Shown: positions 51,220-59,678, counted from the first letter of the stretch. The stretch is DNA of 64,000 nucleotides from COMBO-56-21 sp963705355 (GCA_963705355.1 OY970070.1:1054001-1118000), one strand, 5' to 3'. Made by a program: numbers and translations. Notes: a model not told the origin generated them from the sequence alone.

Positions 51220-52425
51220 TTATGTTCGAGGAGGCGACATCCCGAGGGCTGCTTCGCCGAAAGGAGTCAAAGCATCCTGATCGTAGCCGACCTTTGACCA
51301 GTACCTTGGGCAGAGGCCCAGACCAAGGCAGGAGCGGTACTGCGCGCGGTCATGGAAAGAAAGCTCGAAGTTGCCCACAGCCTTGCTGCTCGAAATCCTC
51401 GACGGGTCGGACAGGACCGTTGCGATTGAATCCAAGGTCACCTTCGCAGACCGCTCGGCGGCATTGGACACCACAGAAACCGGCTCAGCACCCGCGCGCG
51501 CGCATTTGATGAATCCTACAGTGGCGTCCTTGGCGTCCAAGCCGAAACCAAACGCCTTCTCCAAGGCAGGTATGTCATAGTGGAGGTATCCGGGCTCGTT
51601 TGCCACGAGCTTCATCTCATTCGCCGGCTCAGATATCTTCAGGAACGATCTGCAAGGGAAAGGGCATCCGTAGCACGCCACATTCCTGTGTAGAAGTCTC
51701 TTGAAATCATCGCGGCCCAGTGCCTTCGAATAGGACACCAGGCCTTCATTCTTCCCTAGCTTCTGGATGTGCTCGGCAATCAGTACCATGGAATCCTGGA
51801 AATGACCGTCAGGCTCTGAAAGCTCGAGCTCCCCCATCCCCCTGAAGGCGATCGCTAGGAGGTTTTTTCGTCCGAGGTCGGCCCCGAGGCCGACCTTGTC
51901 CTCGCCACCCCAGTAGTCCGTGACAAGCTGCGAAGCAGGGTTCTTGGAGTCTCCCCACGCGCTGTTGGACAGGACTTGGATCTTGTTGTCGCCCTGGTCA
52001 GCCCTGATCTTGTCGGTCCTGCCCCACGAGTCCTTGCTCTTCATCTCCTCAGACTTCACGAATTCGATGATCCCGTCCCTGACCCAAATGTAGCCCGGAC
52101 TCTCAGCCGTTCCTTTGAGGACTATGAAATCGAAACCTGAGAGTTTGAGCTCCACGCCAGCGAATCCCAGAAGAGGCATGACCCTCGGATCCCCATTCTC
52201 TTGTGGGCTTCCTCTGACTATCCCAGCACAGGCAGCGGGCACGAAGCTGGCTGTCAGGACGCCTGTGCCAAGGACCAAGGAGTCTAAACCGTGCTCAGAA
52301 GCCAGCTTGTCGGCGATGTAGAACGCGTTCATCCGATCCCAGGCAAATTCGTCCTGCAGTTCCTGTTCAGATTGCTCGACGGATGACAGGTCGAATATCC
52401 CCACCTTGTTATTGCGGAGATACAC
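51220..52425 (-). CDS. Short aldehyde ferredoxin oxidoreductase-like protein
   Basis: About 401 residues from GTG 52425, versus about 600 for classical tungsten-pterin oxidoreductases. The N-terminal domain is clear (VLGTGVLTASFVPAACAG, SGFDFIVLKGTAESPGYIWV, KVGLGADLGRKNLLAIAFRG). A CxxCxxxC cluster (ACYGCPFPC) sits near residue 265. The C-terminal part is shortened, with a CLGLGLC remnant that may replace the usual last cysteine. GGTGGTGG provides a ribosome site, one base after the ferredoxin stop. It may be a minimal or non-catalytic AOR paralogue. Confidence 0.82.
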   Translation of the reverse strand: MYLRNNKVGIFDLSSVEQSEQELQDEFAWDRMNAFYIADKLASEHGLDSLVLGTGVLTASFVPAACAGIVRGSPQENGDPRVMPLLGFAGVELKLSGFDFIVLKGTAESPGYIWVRDGIIEFVKSEEMKSKDSWGRTDKIRADQGDNKIQVLSNSAWGDSKNPASQLVTDYWGGEDKVGLGADLGRKNLLAIAFRGMGELELSEPDGHFQDSMVLIAEHIQKLGKNEGLVSYSKALGRDDFKRLLHRNVACYGCPFPCRSFLKISEPANEMKLVANEPGYLHYDIPALEKAFGFGLDAKDATVGFIKCARAGAEPVSVVSNAAERSAKVTLDSIATVLSDPSRISSSKAVGNFELSFHDRAQYRSCLGLGLCPRYWSKVGYDQDALTPFGEAALGMSPPRT

Positions 52426-52426
52426 T

Positions 52427-52753
52427 TCAGTCCACCACCGTGATGCAACCCGTGGGACAGATCTTGGCGCACTTGGTCTTGCCGCCACACAGGTCGCATG
52501 CTTCCCTCAACAGGATCGGTTTCGCCCCGGGGCCGCCAGAGCTAGATGCTTGCTGACCAGAGGACACACCCTCTGGCCTCGCCATCACGAGACCTTCGGA
52601 CTTGGTCTTCAGCACAAGGCCGAAGTAGTTCGCTTTATCATCGACGTGAAGGATGATGCTTGAGGACATCGGCGTGATCACGAAATCCCTGTTCAGGCTG
52701 CAGACGGTCTCGCACAGACCGCAGCATATGCACTTGAGCGGCTCGATCTTCAG
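52427..52753 (-). CDS. Two-cluster ferredoxin-like protein, start uncertain
   Basis: About 108 residues. CICCGLCETVC near the N-terminus and CDLCGGKTKCAKICPTGC at the C-terminus should bind two [4Fe-4S] clusters, with a beta-rich insert between. The frame has no ATG, GTG or TTG before the first cluster: CTG 52753 (GGTGATG upstream) is the best candidate. An ATG at 52788 overlapping the pyrI stop would need a +1 frameshift near 52760. It is the likely electron partner of the AOR-like protein, whose gene starts one base after it. Confidence 0.75.
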   Translation of the reverse strand: MKIEPLKCICCGLCETVCSLNRDFVITPMSSSIILHVDDKANYFGLVLKTKSEGLVMARPEGVSSGQQASSSGGPGAKPILLREACDLCGGKTKCAKICPTGCITVVD

Positions 52754-52784
52754 CCTCAGGCCATCACCAGTTCGGTATCGCGAC

Positions 52785-53240
52785 TCATTGGATGTTCTCG
52801 GCGACCTCGGTCGTGACTCTGTCGCAGTAGACGCACCTAAGAGTGATAGGCTTCTTCGACTCGACCACGAACTCGGGCTCGACAGGCTCGTCCTTGTTCG
52901 TTATGCAGCCAGGGTTGGCGCACTTCATGATGCCCTTGATGACGTTCGGCACCTCAACCACGAACTTCTCAGCAACATTGTAGTCGCGGATGATGTTGAT
53001 GGTTGCATTCGGCGATATGAGCGCTATCTTGTCGAGCTCCTTCGGATCGAGCTCGCGGTCCTCTATCTTCACGATGTCCTTCCAGCCCGCCTTCTTGCTC
53101 GGGACATGCATGAGCACGCTCACGGTGGAGCCGACGTCGTCCTTGACACCGATTATCTTGAGCACTTTCAGCGCCATGCCCACGCTGATGTGGTCGATGA
53201 CCGTGCCGTTTCTGATCGGCGTGACCTTGAACTCCTTCAC
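52785..53240 (-). CDS. pyrI: Aspartate carbamoyltransferase regulatory chain
   Basis: A 151-residue regulatory subunit. The allosteric nucleotide domain (VTPIRNGTVIDHISVGMALKVL) is followed by a zinc domain with four cysteines (CANPGC and CVYC) that contacts PyrB. GTG 53240 overlaps the pyrB stop (GTGA). It confers feedback control by CTP/ATP on pyrimidine synthesis. Confidence 0.97.
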   Translation of the reverse strand: MKEFKVTPIRNGTVIDHISVGMALKVLKIIGVKDDVGSTVSVLMHVPSKKAGWKDIVKIEDRELDPKELDKIALISPNATINIIRDYNVAEKFVVEVPNVIKGIMKCANPGCITNKDEPVEPEFVVESKKPITLRCVYCDRVTTEVAENIQ

Positions 53241-54172
53241 TTCAACCCCCCCAAGACAAGGCCGAGGAGCGCCATCCGGACAGGCACCCCGTTGAACGCT
53301 TGGTCGAAGTATTTGGCATGTGCCGTCGCATCGACCTCGGGTGCGATCTCGCCCACTCTCGGGAGGGGGTGCATGATGATCAGATCCTTCTTGACGTCCT
53401 TCAACATGTTGAGATCGATTCGATACATGCCCGCGACCTTCTGATACTCCGCGGGGTCCGGGAATCTCTCCTTCTGGATTCTGGTCACATAGAGAACATC
53501 AGCGTCCTTGATGACCTCCTCGAGGGAGCTGCTGAGCTTCGGCTTGTGGCCCATGGACTCGATTTGCTTCAGATGTTCCTTGGGGATCTGGAGCGTTGGC
53601 GGCGCTACGAATGTCAGCTCCGCGCCGAACATAGCCAGAGCCTCGGACAGCGAGTGGACCGTCCTGCCGTACTTGAGGTCGCCTACGACCACAACATGGT
53701 TCCCTTCGACCCTCTTCTTCTCCTTCCTGATCGTGAACAGGTCCAGCATGGTCTGGGTGGGATGCTGCCCAGCGCCATCACCGGCGTTGATAACGGGCCT
53801 GTCCGCGAAGTGCGCTGCGAGCCTCGCGGCGCCCTCCTGCGGGTGCCTGAGCACTATGACATCGCAGTAGGAATCGACCATTCGGATCGTGTCGGCGAGC
53901 GTCTCCCCTTTGGCGACTGAAGCGCCCGTGGGCTGATCGAAACCCAGGACCCTTCCGCCAAGGCGAGTCATGGCAGCGTCGAAGGACAATCTCGTCCTAG
54001 TTGACGGCTCGTAGAACAGCGACCCAAGGACATGCCCCTCCAGGAGCACGCTCCGTTCCTCCCCCTTAGCGATCGGCACCATCTTCTCGGCGAGCTTCAA
54101 GACATGCTCGATCTGCTCCCTTGAAAAATCACGGATGGAGACGACGTCCATCCCCTTGAACACTGCCGACAT
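53237..54172 (-). CDS. pyrB: Aspartate carbamoyltransferase catalytic chain
   Basis: A 311-residue catalytic subunit. The carbamoyl-phosphate loop FYEPSTRTRLSFD, GDGAGQHPTQTMLD and IIMHPLPRVGEI are complete. It condenses carbamoyl phosphate and aspartate. Start ATG 54172 lies about 25 bases after a CTTATATGCC box, so the transcript is likely leaderless; TTG 54175 is just upstream. It leads the pyrBI operon. Confidence 0.97.
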   Translation of the reverse strand: MSAVFKGMDVVSIRDFSREQIEHVLKLAEKMVPIAKGEERSVLLEGHVLGSLFYEPSTRTRLSFDAAMTRLGGRVLGFDQPTGASVAKGETLADTIRMVDSYCDVIVLRHPQEGAARLAAHFADRPVINAGDGAGQHPTQTMLDLFTIRKEKKRVEGNHVVVVGDLKYGRTVHSLSEALAMFGAELTFVAPPTLQIPKEHLKQIESMGHKPKLSSSLEEVIKDADVLYVTRIQKERFPDPAEYQKVAGMYRIDLNMLKDVKKDLIIMHPLPRVGEIAPEVDATAHAKYFDQAFNGVPVRMALLGLVLGGLK

Positions 54173-54319
54173 CAAGCACCTAATCTTTTGTCGGCATATA
54201 AGCTTCTCGATTCTGAAGACTCAAGTGCTTTGGTTAGTGTTCAAGGGAATCGCTCCCAAGAACCCATGGAGAAGGAAAGGGGAAGAAAAGGTTTTCGTCG
54301 GGGTTCAATACATCTTACC

Positions 54320-54655
54320 TCACAGAGGACCCACGACCGTAGGCAATATGAAGCCCACAAAGAAGGCGACGATCCACACGACGATCGCTATTCCGAGTGC
54401 CTTCCACCAGCCCATGCTGTAGAGGCCTGCCAGTGCCAGCAGCCAAACGAACCCGGCTATCAATGCCGCTAAGAGCCCTTGGCCAAGGAAGTAGTATGCC
54501 AGGGCGTAGATGACAGCCCCAACTAGGGCGGCCAATATGGCCGTCCCTATCCCTTCTTTCTCTCCAAACACCTTCGTGATCACGTAGATGATGATGGTCG
54601 AGACGATCAGCCCGACGAGGAAGAAGATCAAGGCCTCCCCAAGTGATACGGACAT
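54320..54655 (-). CDS. 111-residue membrane protein with four hydrophobic segments
   Basis: Four membrane segments with glycine-rich packing (LIFFLVGLIVSTIIIYVITK, AILAALVGAVIYALAYYFLG and two more). GGTGATGG precedes ATG 54655. It closes an operon with a DUF3494 protein and two microproteins. The fold resembles small channel-like or stress membrane proteins, but I name no family. Confidence 0.8.
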   Translation of the reverse strand: MSVSLGEALIFFLVGLIVSTIIIYVITKVFGEKEGIGTAILAALVGAVIYALAYYFLGQGLLAALIAGFVWLLALAGLYSMGWWKALGIAIVVWIVAFFVGFILPTVVGPL

Positions 54656-54669
54656 GTTTCCATCACCTC

Positions 54670-54789
54670 TCAGGTCCTCATGATCTTCTTGCCGGTCTCA
54701 CGTCCCTTTACAGGGCCGCGTCCACCGGCGGATTTCGCCGCGCGATTCTTTGCTGCTGTCATTCTTCCGCCTCTGCTTTTCTTTGCCAT
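54670..54789 (-). CDS. 39-residue highly basic microprotein
   Basis: An Arg/Lys/Gly-rich peptide (MAKKSRGGRMTAAKNRAAKS then GGRGPVKGRE and KKIMRT). It has a good GGTGAC ribosome site and lies between two membrane-protein genes in the same direction, spaced 15 and 29 bases. The composition suggests nucleic-acid or membrane-surface binding. No family recognised. Confidence 0.6.
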   Translation of the reverse strand: MAKKSRGGRMTAAKNRAAKSAGGRGPVKGRETGKKIMRT

Positions 54790-54818
54790 TTCATGTCACC
54801 TCCTATTTCCCATCGATT

Positions 54819-54962
54819 CTAACTGATCTTTATGACTCCCATTAGCACCAAGACTATGATGGCTATTATTATCGCACCAAGAGGGCCAAATATGAGCCGG
54901 CCTATCAAGAATGCGATTATTGAGCCCACCCCAATGTGAGACCATTGCACGGTTATTGGCAT
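54819..54962 (-). CDS. 47-residue membrane microprotein
   Basis: Two hydrophobic segments (IGVGSIIAFLIGRLIFG and LGAIIIAIIVLVLMGVI) with a short turn. GGAGGCGATG lies before ATG 54962, which is 13 bases after the DUF3494 stop. Gene spacing supports co-expression with that protein. It resembles small Gly-rich membrane proteins of the GlsB/YeaQ type, judged only by eye. Confidence 0.65.
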   Translation of the reverse strand: MPITVQWSHIGVGSIIAFLIGRLIFGPLGAIIIAIIVLVLMGVIKIS

Positions 54963-54975
54963 TCCACATCGCCTC

Positions 54976-55809
54976 CTACTTCCTAACGGTATTAGCGTCC
55001 ATTGAAACCGCTGATTGCGCCAACGCCATGCCGTCCAGCGTTGCGCCGGTATTCAGCACAATCGCTGTTTGACACAATATGATTCCCTTCATGACTGCCG
55101 TCGTTCCAATGGTAGCTTGGCCTGCGACCTGCCAGAAGATGTGGGAAGTCTGTGCGCCGCCGCTTAGAGTGACATGGGCACCGTCGGCCACTTCTAGGTT
55201 CTGCGCTATCTGGAAGATCCAGACATCACTTGCGCCACCCGAAAGAGTGACACCAGCAGCAGATATTATGACTCCAGTACCCCACTTGTAAAGACCAGGA
55301 GCGAGTGTCATCGAAGTAATATCTCCTGCGCCCAGTTCAGTATGATCAGGGTTTGTCCGTCCAGCTGCGTCGGTGTATGCGGTCTCCATGTCGCTTATAG
55401 CTGTAGTCATTTTAGTTGGCGTTGGAGGAGTGTAGTCGGAAGCATACACACGTCCAGTCACTAGAGATGATGTCGCATATGTAGCCCCGGTAGCATATAC
55501 CAATCCAAATCCAGTTATGAAAGATGCGGCGGCTGGACTAATCCCAACATCTCCAACAATCGAGGTGGTTCCCGTGGTTGAGATTCCTGTTTTCGCTAGA
55601 ATCACAAAATCGCCAGCCGATCGAAGGTTTACAGTTGCTGGCCCAGCTCCTGATCCGTCACTGCCACCGCCACCTCCAGTTCCGTCTGACTTGTTCCCCC
55701 TCAGCCATATGTACCCTGCCCCAAGTCCTACGACTACGAGAGCAATCACAGTAGCTATAGCAATCAACGCTGTTCTTTTCATTGCCGGCTTCGGCTTACT
55801 AGCTTCCAT
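54976..55809 (-). CDS. DUF3494 ice-binding-like secreted protein, copy A
   Basis: A 277-residue protein. An N-terminal membrane anchor (TALIAIATVIALVVVGLGAGY) is followed by a Gly/Ser linker and a DUF3494 beta-helix (GDFVILAKTGISTTGTTSIVGDVGIS...VWIFQIAQNLEVADGAHVTL...IFWQVAG). Bacterial and eukaryotic members bind ice or mediate adhesion. It lacks the C-terminal sorting tail of copy B. The promoter region is duplicated with copy B. Confidence 0.9.
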   Translation of the reverse strand: MEASKPKPAMKRTALIAIATVIALVVVGLGAGYIWLRGNKSDGTGGGGGSDGSGAGPATVNLRSAGDFVILAKTGISTTGTTSIVGDVGISPAAASFITGFGLVYATGATYATSSLVTGRVYASDYTPPTPTKMTTAISDMETAYTDAAGRTNPDHTELGAGDITSMTLAPGLYKWGTGVIISAAGVTLSGGASDVWIFQIAQNLEVADGAHVTLSGGAQTSHIFWQVAGQATIGTTAVMKGIILCQTAIVLNTGATLDGMALAQSAVSMDANTVRK

Positions 55810-55834
55810 AGACTACGGATATGCCAGCAGCCAA

Positions 55835-55890
55835 TATACCGTTATTTCAACATCACTGACAATTTGCTGAAGGATTTGATGCAAATTCAA
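55835..55890 (-). promoter_or_regulatory. Promoter/operator region of DUF3494 copy A (duplicated)
   Basis: This block aligns with 57027-57081; the 29 bases from TATACCG through TGACAATT differ at only two positions. On the coding strand it ends in a CGGTATA box about 25 bases before ATG 55809. The conserved TGTCAGTGATGTTG lies just upstream of the TATA and is a good shared operator. Confidence 0.7.
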
Positions 55891-56013
55891 GTGGCAGTGG
55901 CGATGGAGACTAGTCGAGATACTCGCTCCCATCACCTAGAGAAAGAGTCACCCGAGCGATCTTAGAAGAAGATACGAGAATACCAAAAAGGAAAAGGTTG
56001 AGGGTCAGAGGAG

Positions 56014-57003
56014 TTACTTCCTCTGATTCCTGACTCTGCTTACTATCGCCACGACAAACATCATTCCGACCAAGGGGATCAGAACTTGCGAGAATTCCGG
56101 TATCACAGTGCCCGGTGTATAGACGTAATTGGCGTCCATTGTGACCGCTGTCTGTGCCAACGCGCTACCCTCCAGCGTTGCGCCATTATTCATCACAATC
56201 GCTGTCTTACACAATATGATTCCCTTCATGACAGACGTCGTTCCAAGGGTGACTTGGCCGGCGACCTGCCAGAAGATGTTGGTAGCCTGTGCGCCGCTTA
56301 GAATGACTTGGACTCCGTTGGCCAAAGTCAGATCTCCCGTCATCTGGAAGATCCAGACATCGCTTGCAGCGCCCGAGATAGTGACACTACCAGTAGATAT
56401 TTGGACCCCAGTGGTCCAGTTGTAAAGACCAGGCGCGAGGGTCATCCCAGCAATATCTCCGGCGCCCTCATTAACAAAATCAGGTGATGTCAGTCCAGCT
56501 GCGGAGTCATACGCGGCCTCCATGTCTAGTACAGCCGTAGACAATGTAGATGGAGTTGGGGTACCATAGTCGGAGGCATATATATTTCCAGTGACTAAAG
56601 CTGATGTCGAATATGGATCTCCTGGAGTGTATATTAGATCAAATCCAGTTATGTCTGACGCAGCTGCTGGACTAGTTCCAATATCACCCCAAATATGGGT
56701 GGTTCCCGTAGCCGTCATTCCTGCTTTTGTCAGAATCACATAATTGGCAGCTGTTCCAAGGTCTACTGGCGATGGACCAACTGACTGAGCTGGAATTGTC
56801 GCATAGAAGCCTAGAACAATAATCATTGGAACAACAATCATCGAAATGAGGATCGCAGGCCAATATCGAGCACGATCTGCTCTCTTCCCAAGCCTTGATC
56901 CAACGATGGAAGCCGACCTTCCATGATAGGCAACCGAGCGCTTTCCGACCATACCATTATCCTCGACAAGTGCCAATTTCACACTCTCTTGAATGTTTTG
57001 CAT
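56014..57003 (-). CDS. DUF3494 ice-binding-like protein with PEF-CTERM-like tail, copy B
   Basis: A 329-residue paralogue of copy A with an N-terminal membrane segment (PAILISMIVVPMIIVLGFYA), the same DUF3494 beta-helix (VILTKAGMTATGTTHIWGDI...VWIFQMTGDL...IFWQVAG) and a C-terminus VIPEFSQVLIPLVGMMFVV followed by SRVRNQRK. This tripartite tail looks like an archaeosortase PEF-CTERM signal, implying surface processing and anchoring. ATG 57003 is about 25 bases after a CGGTATA box. Confidence 0.9.
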   Translation of the reverse strand: MQNIQESVKLALVEDNGMVGKRSVAYHGRSASIVGSRLGKRADRARYWPAILISMIVVPMIIVLGFYATIPAQSVGPSPVDLGTAANYVILTKAGMTATGTTHIWGDIGTSPAAASDITGFDLIYTPGDPYSTSALVTGNIYASDYGTPTPSTLSTAVLDMEAAYDSAAGLTSPDFVNEGAGDIAGMTLAPGLYNWTTGVQISTGSVTISGAASDVWIFQMTGDLTLANGVQVILSGAQATNIFWQVAGQVTLGTTSVMKGIILCKTAIVMNNGATLEGSALAQTAVTMDANYVYTPGTVIPEFSQVLIPLVGMMFVVAIVSRVRNQRK

Positions 57004-57026
57004 ACTTCGAGATATGCCCTGGTCGT

Positions 57027-57081
57027 TATACCGCTATTTCAACATCATTGACAATTCAATGCAGGATTAGATACAAATCTA
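57027..57081 (-). promoter_or_regulatory. Promoter/operator region of DUF3494 copy B (duplicated)
   Basis: Counterpart of the block upstream of copy A, with the same TATA element and TGTCAATGATGTTGAAATA upstream. The match continues about 55 bases with one gap, although the spacer nearer the gene start differs. Confidence 0.7.
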
Positions 57082-57082
57082 G

Positions 57083-58690
57083 TCAGCAGTTTGCGGCTCC
57101 AATTTGACGCACTTGCGCCTTGTCGAGAGCCTTGCGCAGCTCGCTCTCTAGCACTTTCCTCTTTGAAATGTCGCTTACGACCGCCAGCATGCGGGATGGT
57201 TCGTTGTTTTGGTCCAGCAAGATGTCTCCGGCTTCGCGTATCCAATGAACTGAACCATCTGGCCATACTACGCGGTATTCGACGTCATATTCTTTCTTGC
57301 CCTTCAGACATGCATCTGTTGCATCGGCGACTTTGTGGCGGTCTTTGATGTGAACGCGATCGAGAAGTGCATCGTGGGTAAGTCTGATCTCACCCTGGCC
57401 AAAGCCGAAGATTCGCTCCAAACCGTCAGACCATGCCAGCTCACCTGTTTTGAGATTCCAATCCCAGGCGCCGCTCCTTGCAGCGAAAAGAGCCGACGAA
57501 AATCGGTCTTTGCTCTCAGCCAATATATCCTCTGCCAACATCTTGACCCTAGCTAGCGTAAGATCCCTCACAACTTCCTCAAGAAGACTGATTTCCTCCT
57601 TATAAATCACATGGCCAGGAGAGAAACAAACGCTGAAAATTCCTATGAGGTTGCCTCGATATTTCATCGGGATTATCACGCTCGAGTACCCTTCATGACC
57701 GCAATTGCGATGACATTCCACACATTTTTCTCCGGTTCCATTGACAATGGCTGTCTTCATTGATTTTGCAGCTGATTTCACGCAATCGGGTCCTTCCCCA
57801 CTCCCTTCAAGTGTTATTTTCCAAGATTCGGTTCCATGCACTCCGCAATGCCCGACAAGGACGATACTGTTGCTGTCCGGATCACGTTGCAGACCAATGG
57901 AAACCTCGATGAACAGCTGTGTATCATTGAGCCGGTCAGCTGCATTCTGTATGAGGGTGTCAATGTCTGACACTCTGTTTATCAACTGATTTACGTCATT
58001 TATGGCAGTAAGGAGCACATTCAAGTATCTCAGCCGCTCCTCGTTCCGTTTTCTCACTCCAATCTCTCTCGCCAGAATAGAATATGCGATTATCTTCCCT
58101 TCTTCGTCAGCTATGCCACCGATATTGATTTCAAGATCGATCGGTTTTCCTGAATTGTCTTTTCCTATTATTTCTTGGACCCTTGCCTCATTCTTGTCAG
58201 CTACGTCTTTGACAGCCAGTCTGAGGAATTCGGGATCATTGAAGATCGGTATTGTTTTTCCAAGGATCTCCTTGTCAGAGTATCCAAGCAGTCTTTCAGC
58301 ACTCCTATTCCAGAACAGGACCAGTCCTTCTTCGTCGACTATCATTACTGCATCGTGCGTCTGTTCGATGACGTTTCGAAAGAATGCATTGTGGAAGGCT
58401 TGGCTTTTGAGTTTGCTGGCGATGTTTCTGAATATCTCATAATCCCGGTCCAATTCGGGTGATAAGAAATAGACTTCGCCGTAACCCGCAGAAGACGACG
58501 GGGTCAGCAAGCCGTTCTCACGGAGGACGTCTATGTGGTGCTTGACCGTTCGATAATTCAGTTGCAGGCATTCCGCCAACTGATTCATGTTGTACGGACG
58601 TTCCTTCAGCAACTCGATTATCAGGATTCTGTTTTCTCCACCTTTCTGTCCTAGTACCAGATGAGATAGTGTTTGCACTAGACTAGGCAT
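57083..58690 (-). CDS. HTH-PAS-GAF-PAS sensor regulator without kinase domain
   Basis: A 535-residue protein. Residues 15-75 are an ArsR-like winged helix (NMNQLAECLQLNYRTVKHHIDVLRENGLL). A PAS domain (about 105-225, DAVMIVDEEGLVLFWN) is followed by a GAF-like domain (about 240-395) with cysteines in GEKCVECHRNCGHEG, and a second PAS with PAC (about 400-520, SGAWDWNLKTGELAWS). No histidine-kinase domain follows, so it is a one-component sensor. A GTATATACT box precedes ATG 58690 by about 26 bases. It neighbours the DUF3494 genes on the same strand. Confidence 0.9.
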   Translation of the reverse strand: MPSLVQTLSHLVLGQKGGENRILIIELLKERPYNMNQLAECLQLNYRTVKHHIDVLRENGLLTPSSSAGYGEVYFLSPELDRDYEIFRNIASKLKSQAFHNAFFRNVIEQTHDAVMIVDEEGLVLFWNRSAERLLGYSDKEILGKTIPIFNDPEFLRLAVKDVADKNEARVQEIIGKDNSGKPIDLEINIGGIADEEGKIIAYSILAREIGVRKRNEERLRYLNVLLTAINDVNQLINRVSDIDTLIQNAADRLNDTQLFIEVSIGLQRDPDSNSIVLVGHCGVHGTESWKITLEGSGEGPDCVKSAAKSMKTAIVNGTGEKCVECHRNCGHEGYSSVIIPMKYRGNLIGIFSVCFSPGHVIYKEEISLLEEVVRDLTLARVKMLAEDILAESKDRFSSALFAARSGAWDWNLKTGELAWSDGLERIFGFGQGEIRLTHDALLDRVHIKDRHKVADATDACLKGKKEYDVEYRVVWPDGSVHWIREAGDILLDQNNEPSRMLAVVSDISKRKVLESELRKALDKAQVRQIGAANC

Positions 58691-58914
58691 AGATGATGAA
58701 TTTGCACTTGAGTATATACATTCTATCTTCTTCTGTTCATCTGTATTGTTTTCGCGTGATTCTCAGATGATATCCGCTTCGGAAGACACACACAGAAAAA
58801 CCTGGGCTGGCGACAGGAGTCATGTTCCCCTGGAAAAGCATGAAACCAACATTCGCAAAGAACGCAAAGGACGCCAGTGTTCCGATTGAAGCCATATCGA
58901 TTTCACAAACGGAT

Positions 58915-59274
58915 CTATGCAAGATCAAAATCATCAATCGCGCTATTCATGTTCTCGAACCAGTCATCAGCGCATTTGTGGAGTTTGACCTTGAGCGTCT
59001 CGGGCGACACCGCAGCGTACACGTGATAGTATCCACCTCTGTCGATCGTCTTCGTGTCTCTGAACGCAAGGCCAGAAGCAACAAGCTTCTGAAGCGCGCG
59101 ATAGACCGTGCTTCTGTCCTTCTTCAAAACAGGTGCGAGATCGTCAGCCTTCAGCGGTCCTTGCTTGACGAGTCTCTTGTATATCGCGAGTTCGAAGTCC
59201 GTAAGCCGGTAGAGACACTTCACGATGTCACGACACGACGCATCACCGGACAAGATTTTCTGCGGCTCGACCAT
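58915..59274 (-). CDS. TrmB-like winged-helix regulator, sulfur-relay cluster
   Basis: A 119-residue protein from ATG 59274. The helix-turn-helix lies at about residues 25-75 (LTDFELAIYKRLVKQGPLKADDLAPVLKKDRSTVYRALQKL), followed by a beta wing (YYHVYAAV) and a C-terminal helix. GTATAAAAT about 22 bases upstream is the promoter. It is divergent from the TusA/DsrE cluster, with 111 bases between starts, so it is the obvious candidate regulator of that operon. Confidence 0.85.
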   Translation of the reverse strand: MVEPQKILSGDASCRDIVKCLYRLTDFELAIYKRLVKQGPLKADDLAPVLKKDRSTVYRALQKLVASGLAFRDTKTIDRGGYYHVYAAVSPETLKVKLHKCADDWFENMNSAIDDFDLA

Positions 59275-59385
59275 ATTGCACGCTATTGCCAATTTTATAC
59301 TTAACCGTTTTGACGGACGAATCGGCCAGTACGACAGACAAGGGCGCCACGTGAAAACCTTTATCTAGCGGGTAGGGAATCGTCT

Positions 59386-59649
59386 ATGCGCGGTATTGTC
59401 AATACCGTGGGAGAGATTCTCTTGGACAAGAACGCAACGCTCGACGCAAGAGGGCTCATGTGCCCGATGCCGATAGTGCAACTGGCGAAGAAAGTCAAGG
59501 AAATGAAGTCGGGTCAGATCCTGGAGCTCCTGGCCGACGACGTCGGAGCGAAGGAAGACGTGCCAGCCTGGTGCTCGCGAACGGGACACCAGCTTGTGGG
59601 CACAGAAGCTGAGGGTAAGCTCCTGAAGTTCTACATCAAGATTAAGTGA
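59386..59649 (+). CDS. tusA: TusA-family sulfur carrier
   Basis: Up to 87 residues. LDARGLMCPMPIVQLAKKVKEM contains the sulfur-carrying cysteine of the CPxP motif; ELLADDVGAKEDVPAWC is the second half of the fold. ATG 59386 fits a leaderless transcript from a CTTTATCT box; TTG 59422 with GGGAGAG upstream gives the more usual 75-residue length. The carrier passes persulfide sulfur between enzymes. It leads a five-gene cluster. Confidence 0.94.
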   Translation: MRGIVNTVGEILLDKNATLDARGLMCPMPIVQLAKKVKEMKSGQILELLADDVGAKEDVPAWCSRTGHQLVGTEAEGKLLKFYIKIK

Positions 59650-59678
59650 GCGATTCATCAGAAGGAGATTGGAGAAAC

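Noticed and set aside
58737..58937. 66-residue hydrophobic frame on the minus strand between the sensor and TrmB-like genes
   Set aside because: No ribosome site or promoter fits, and it overlaps the end of the regulator gene; hydrophobicity may come from base composition.
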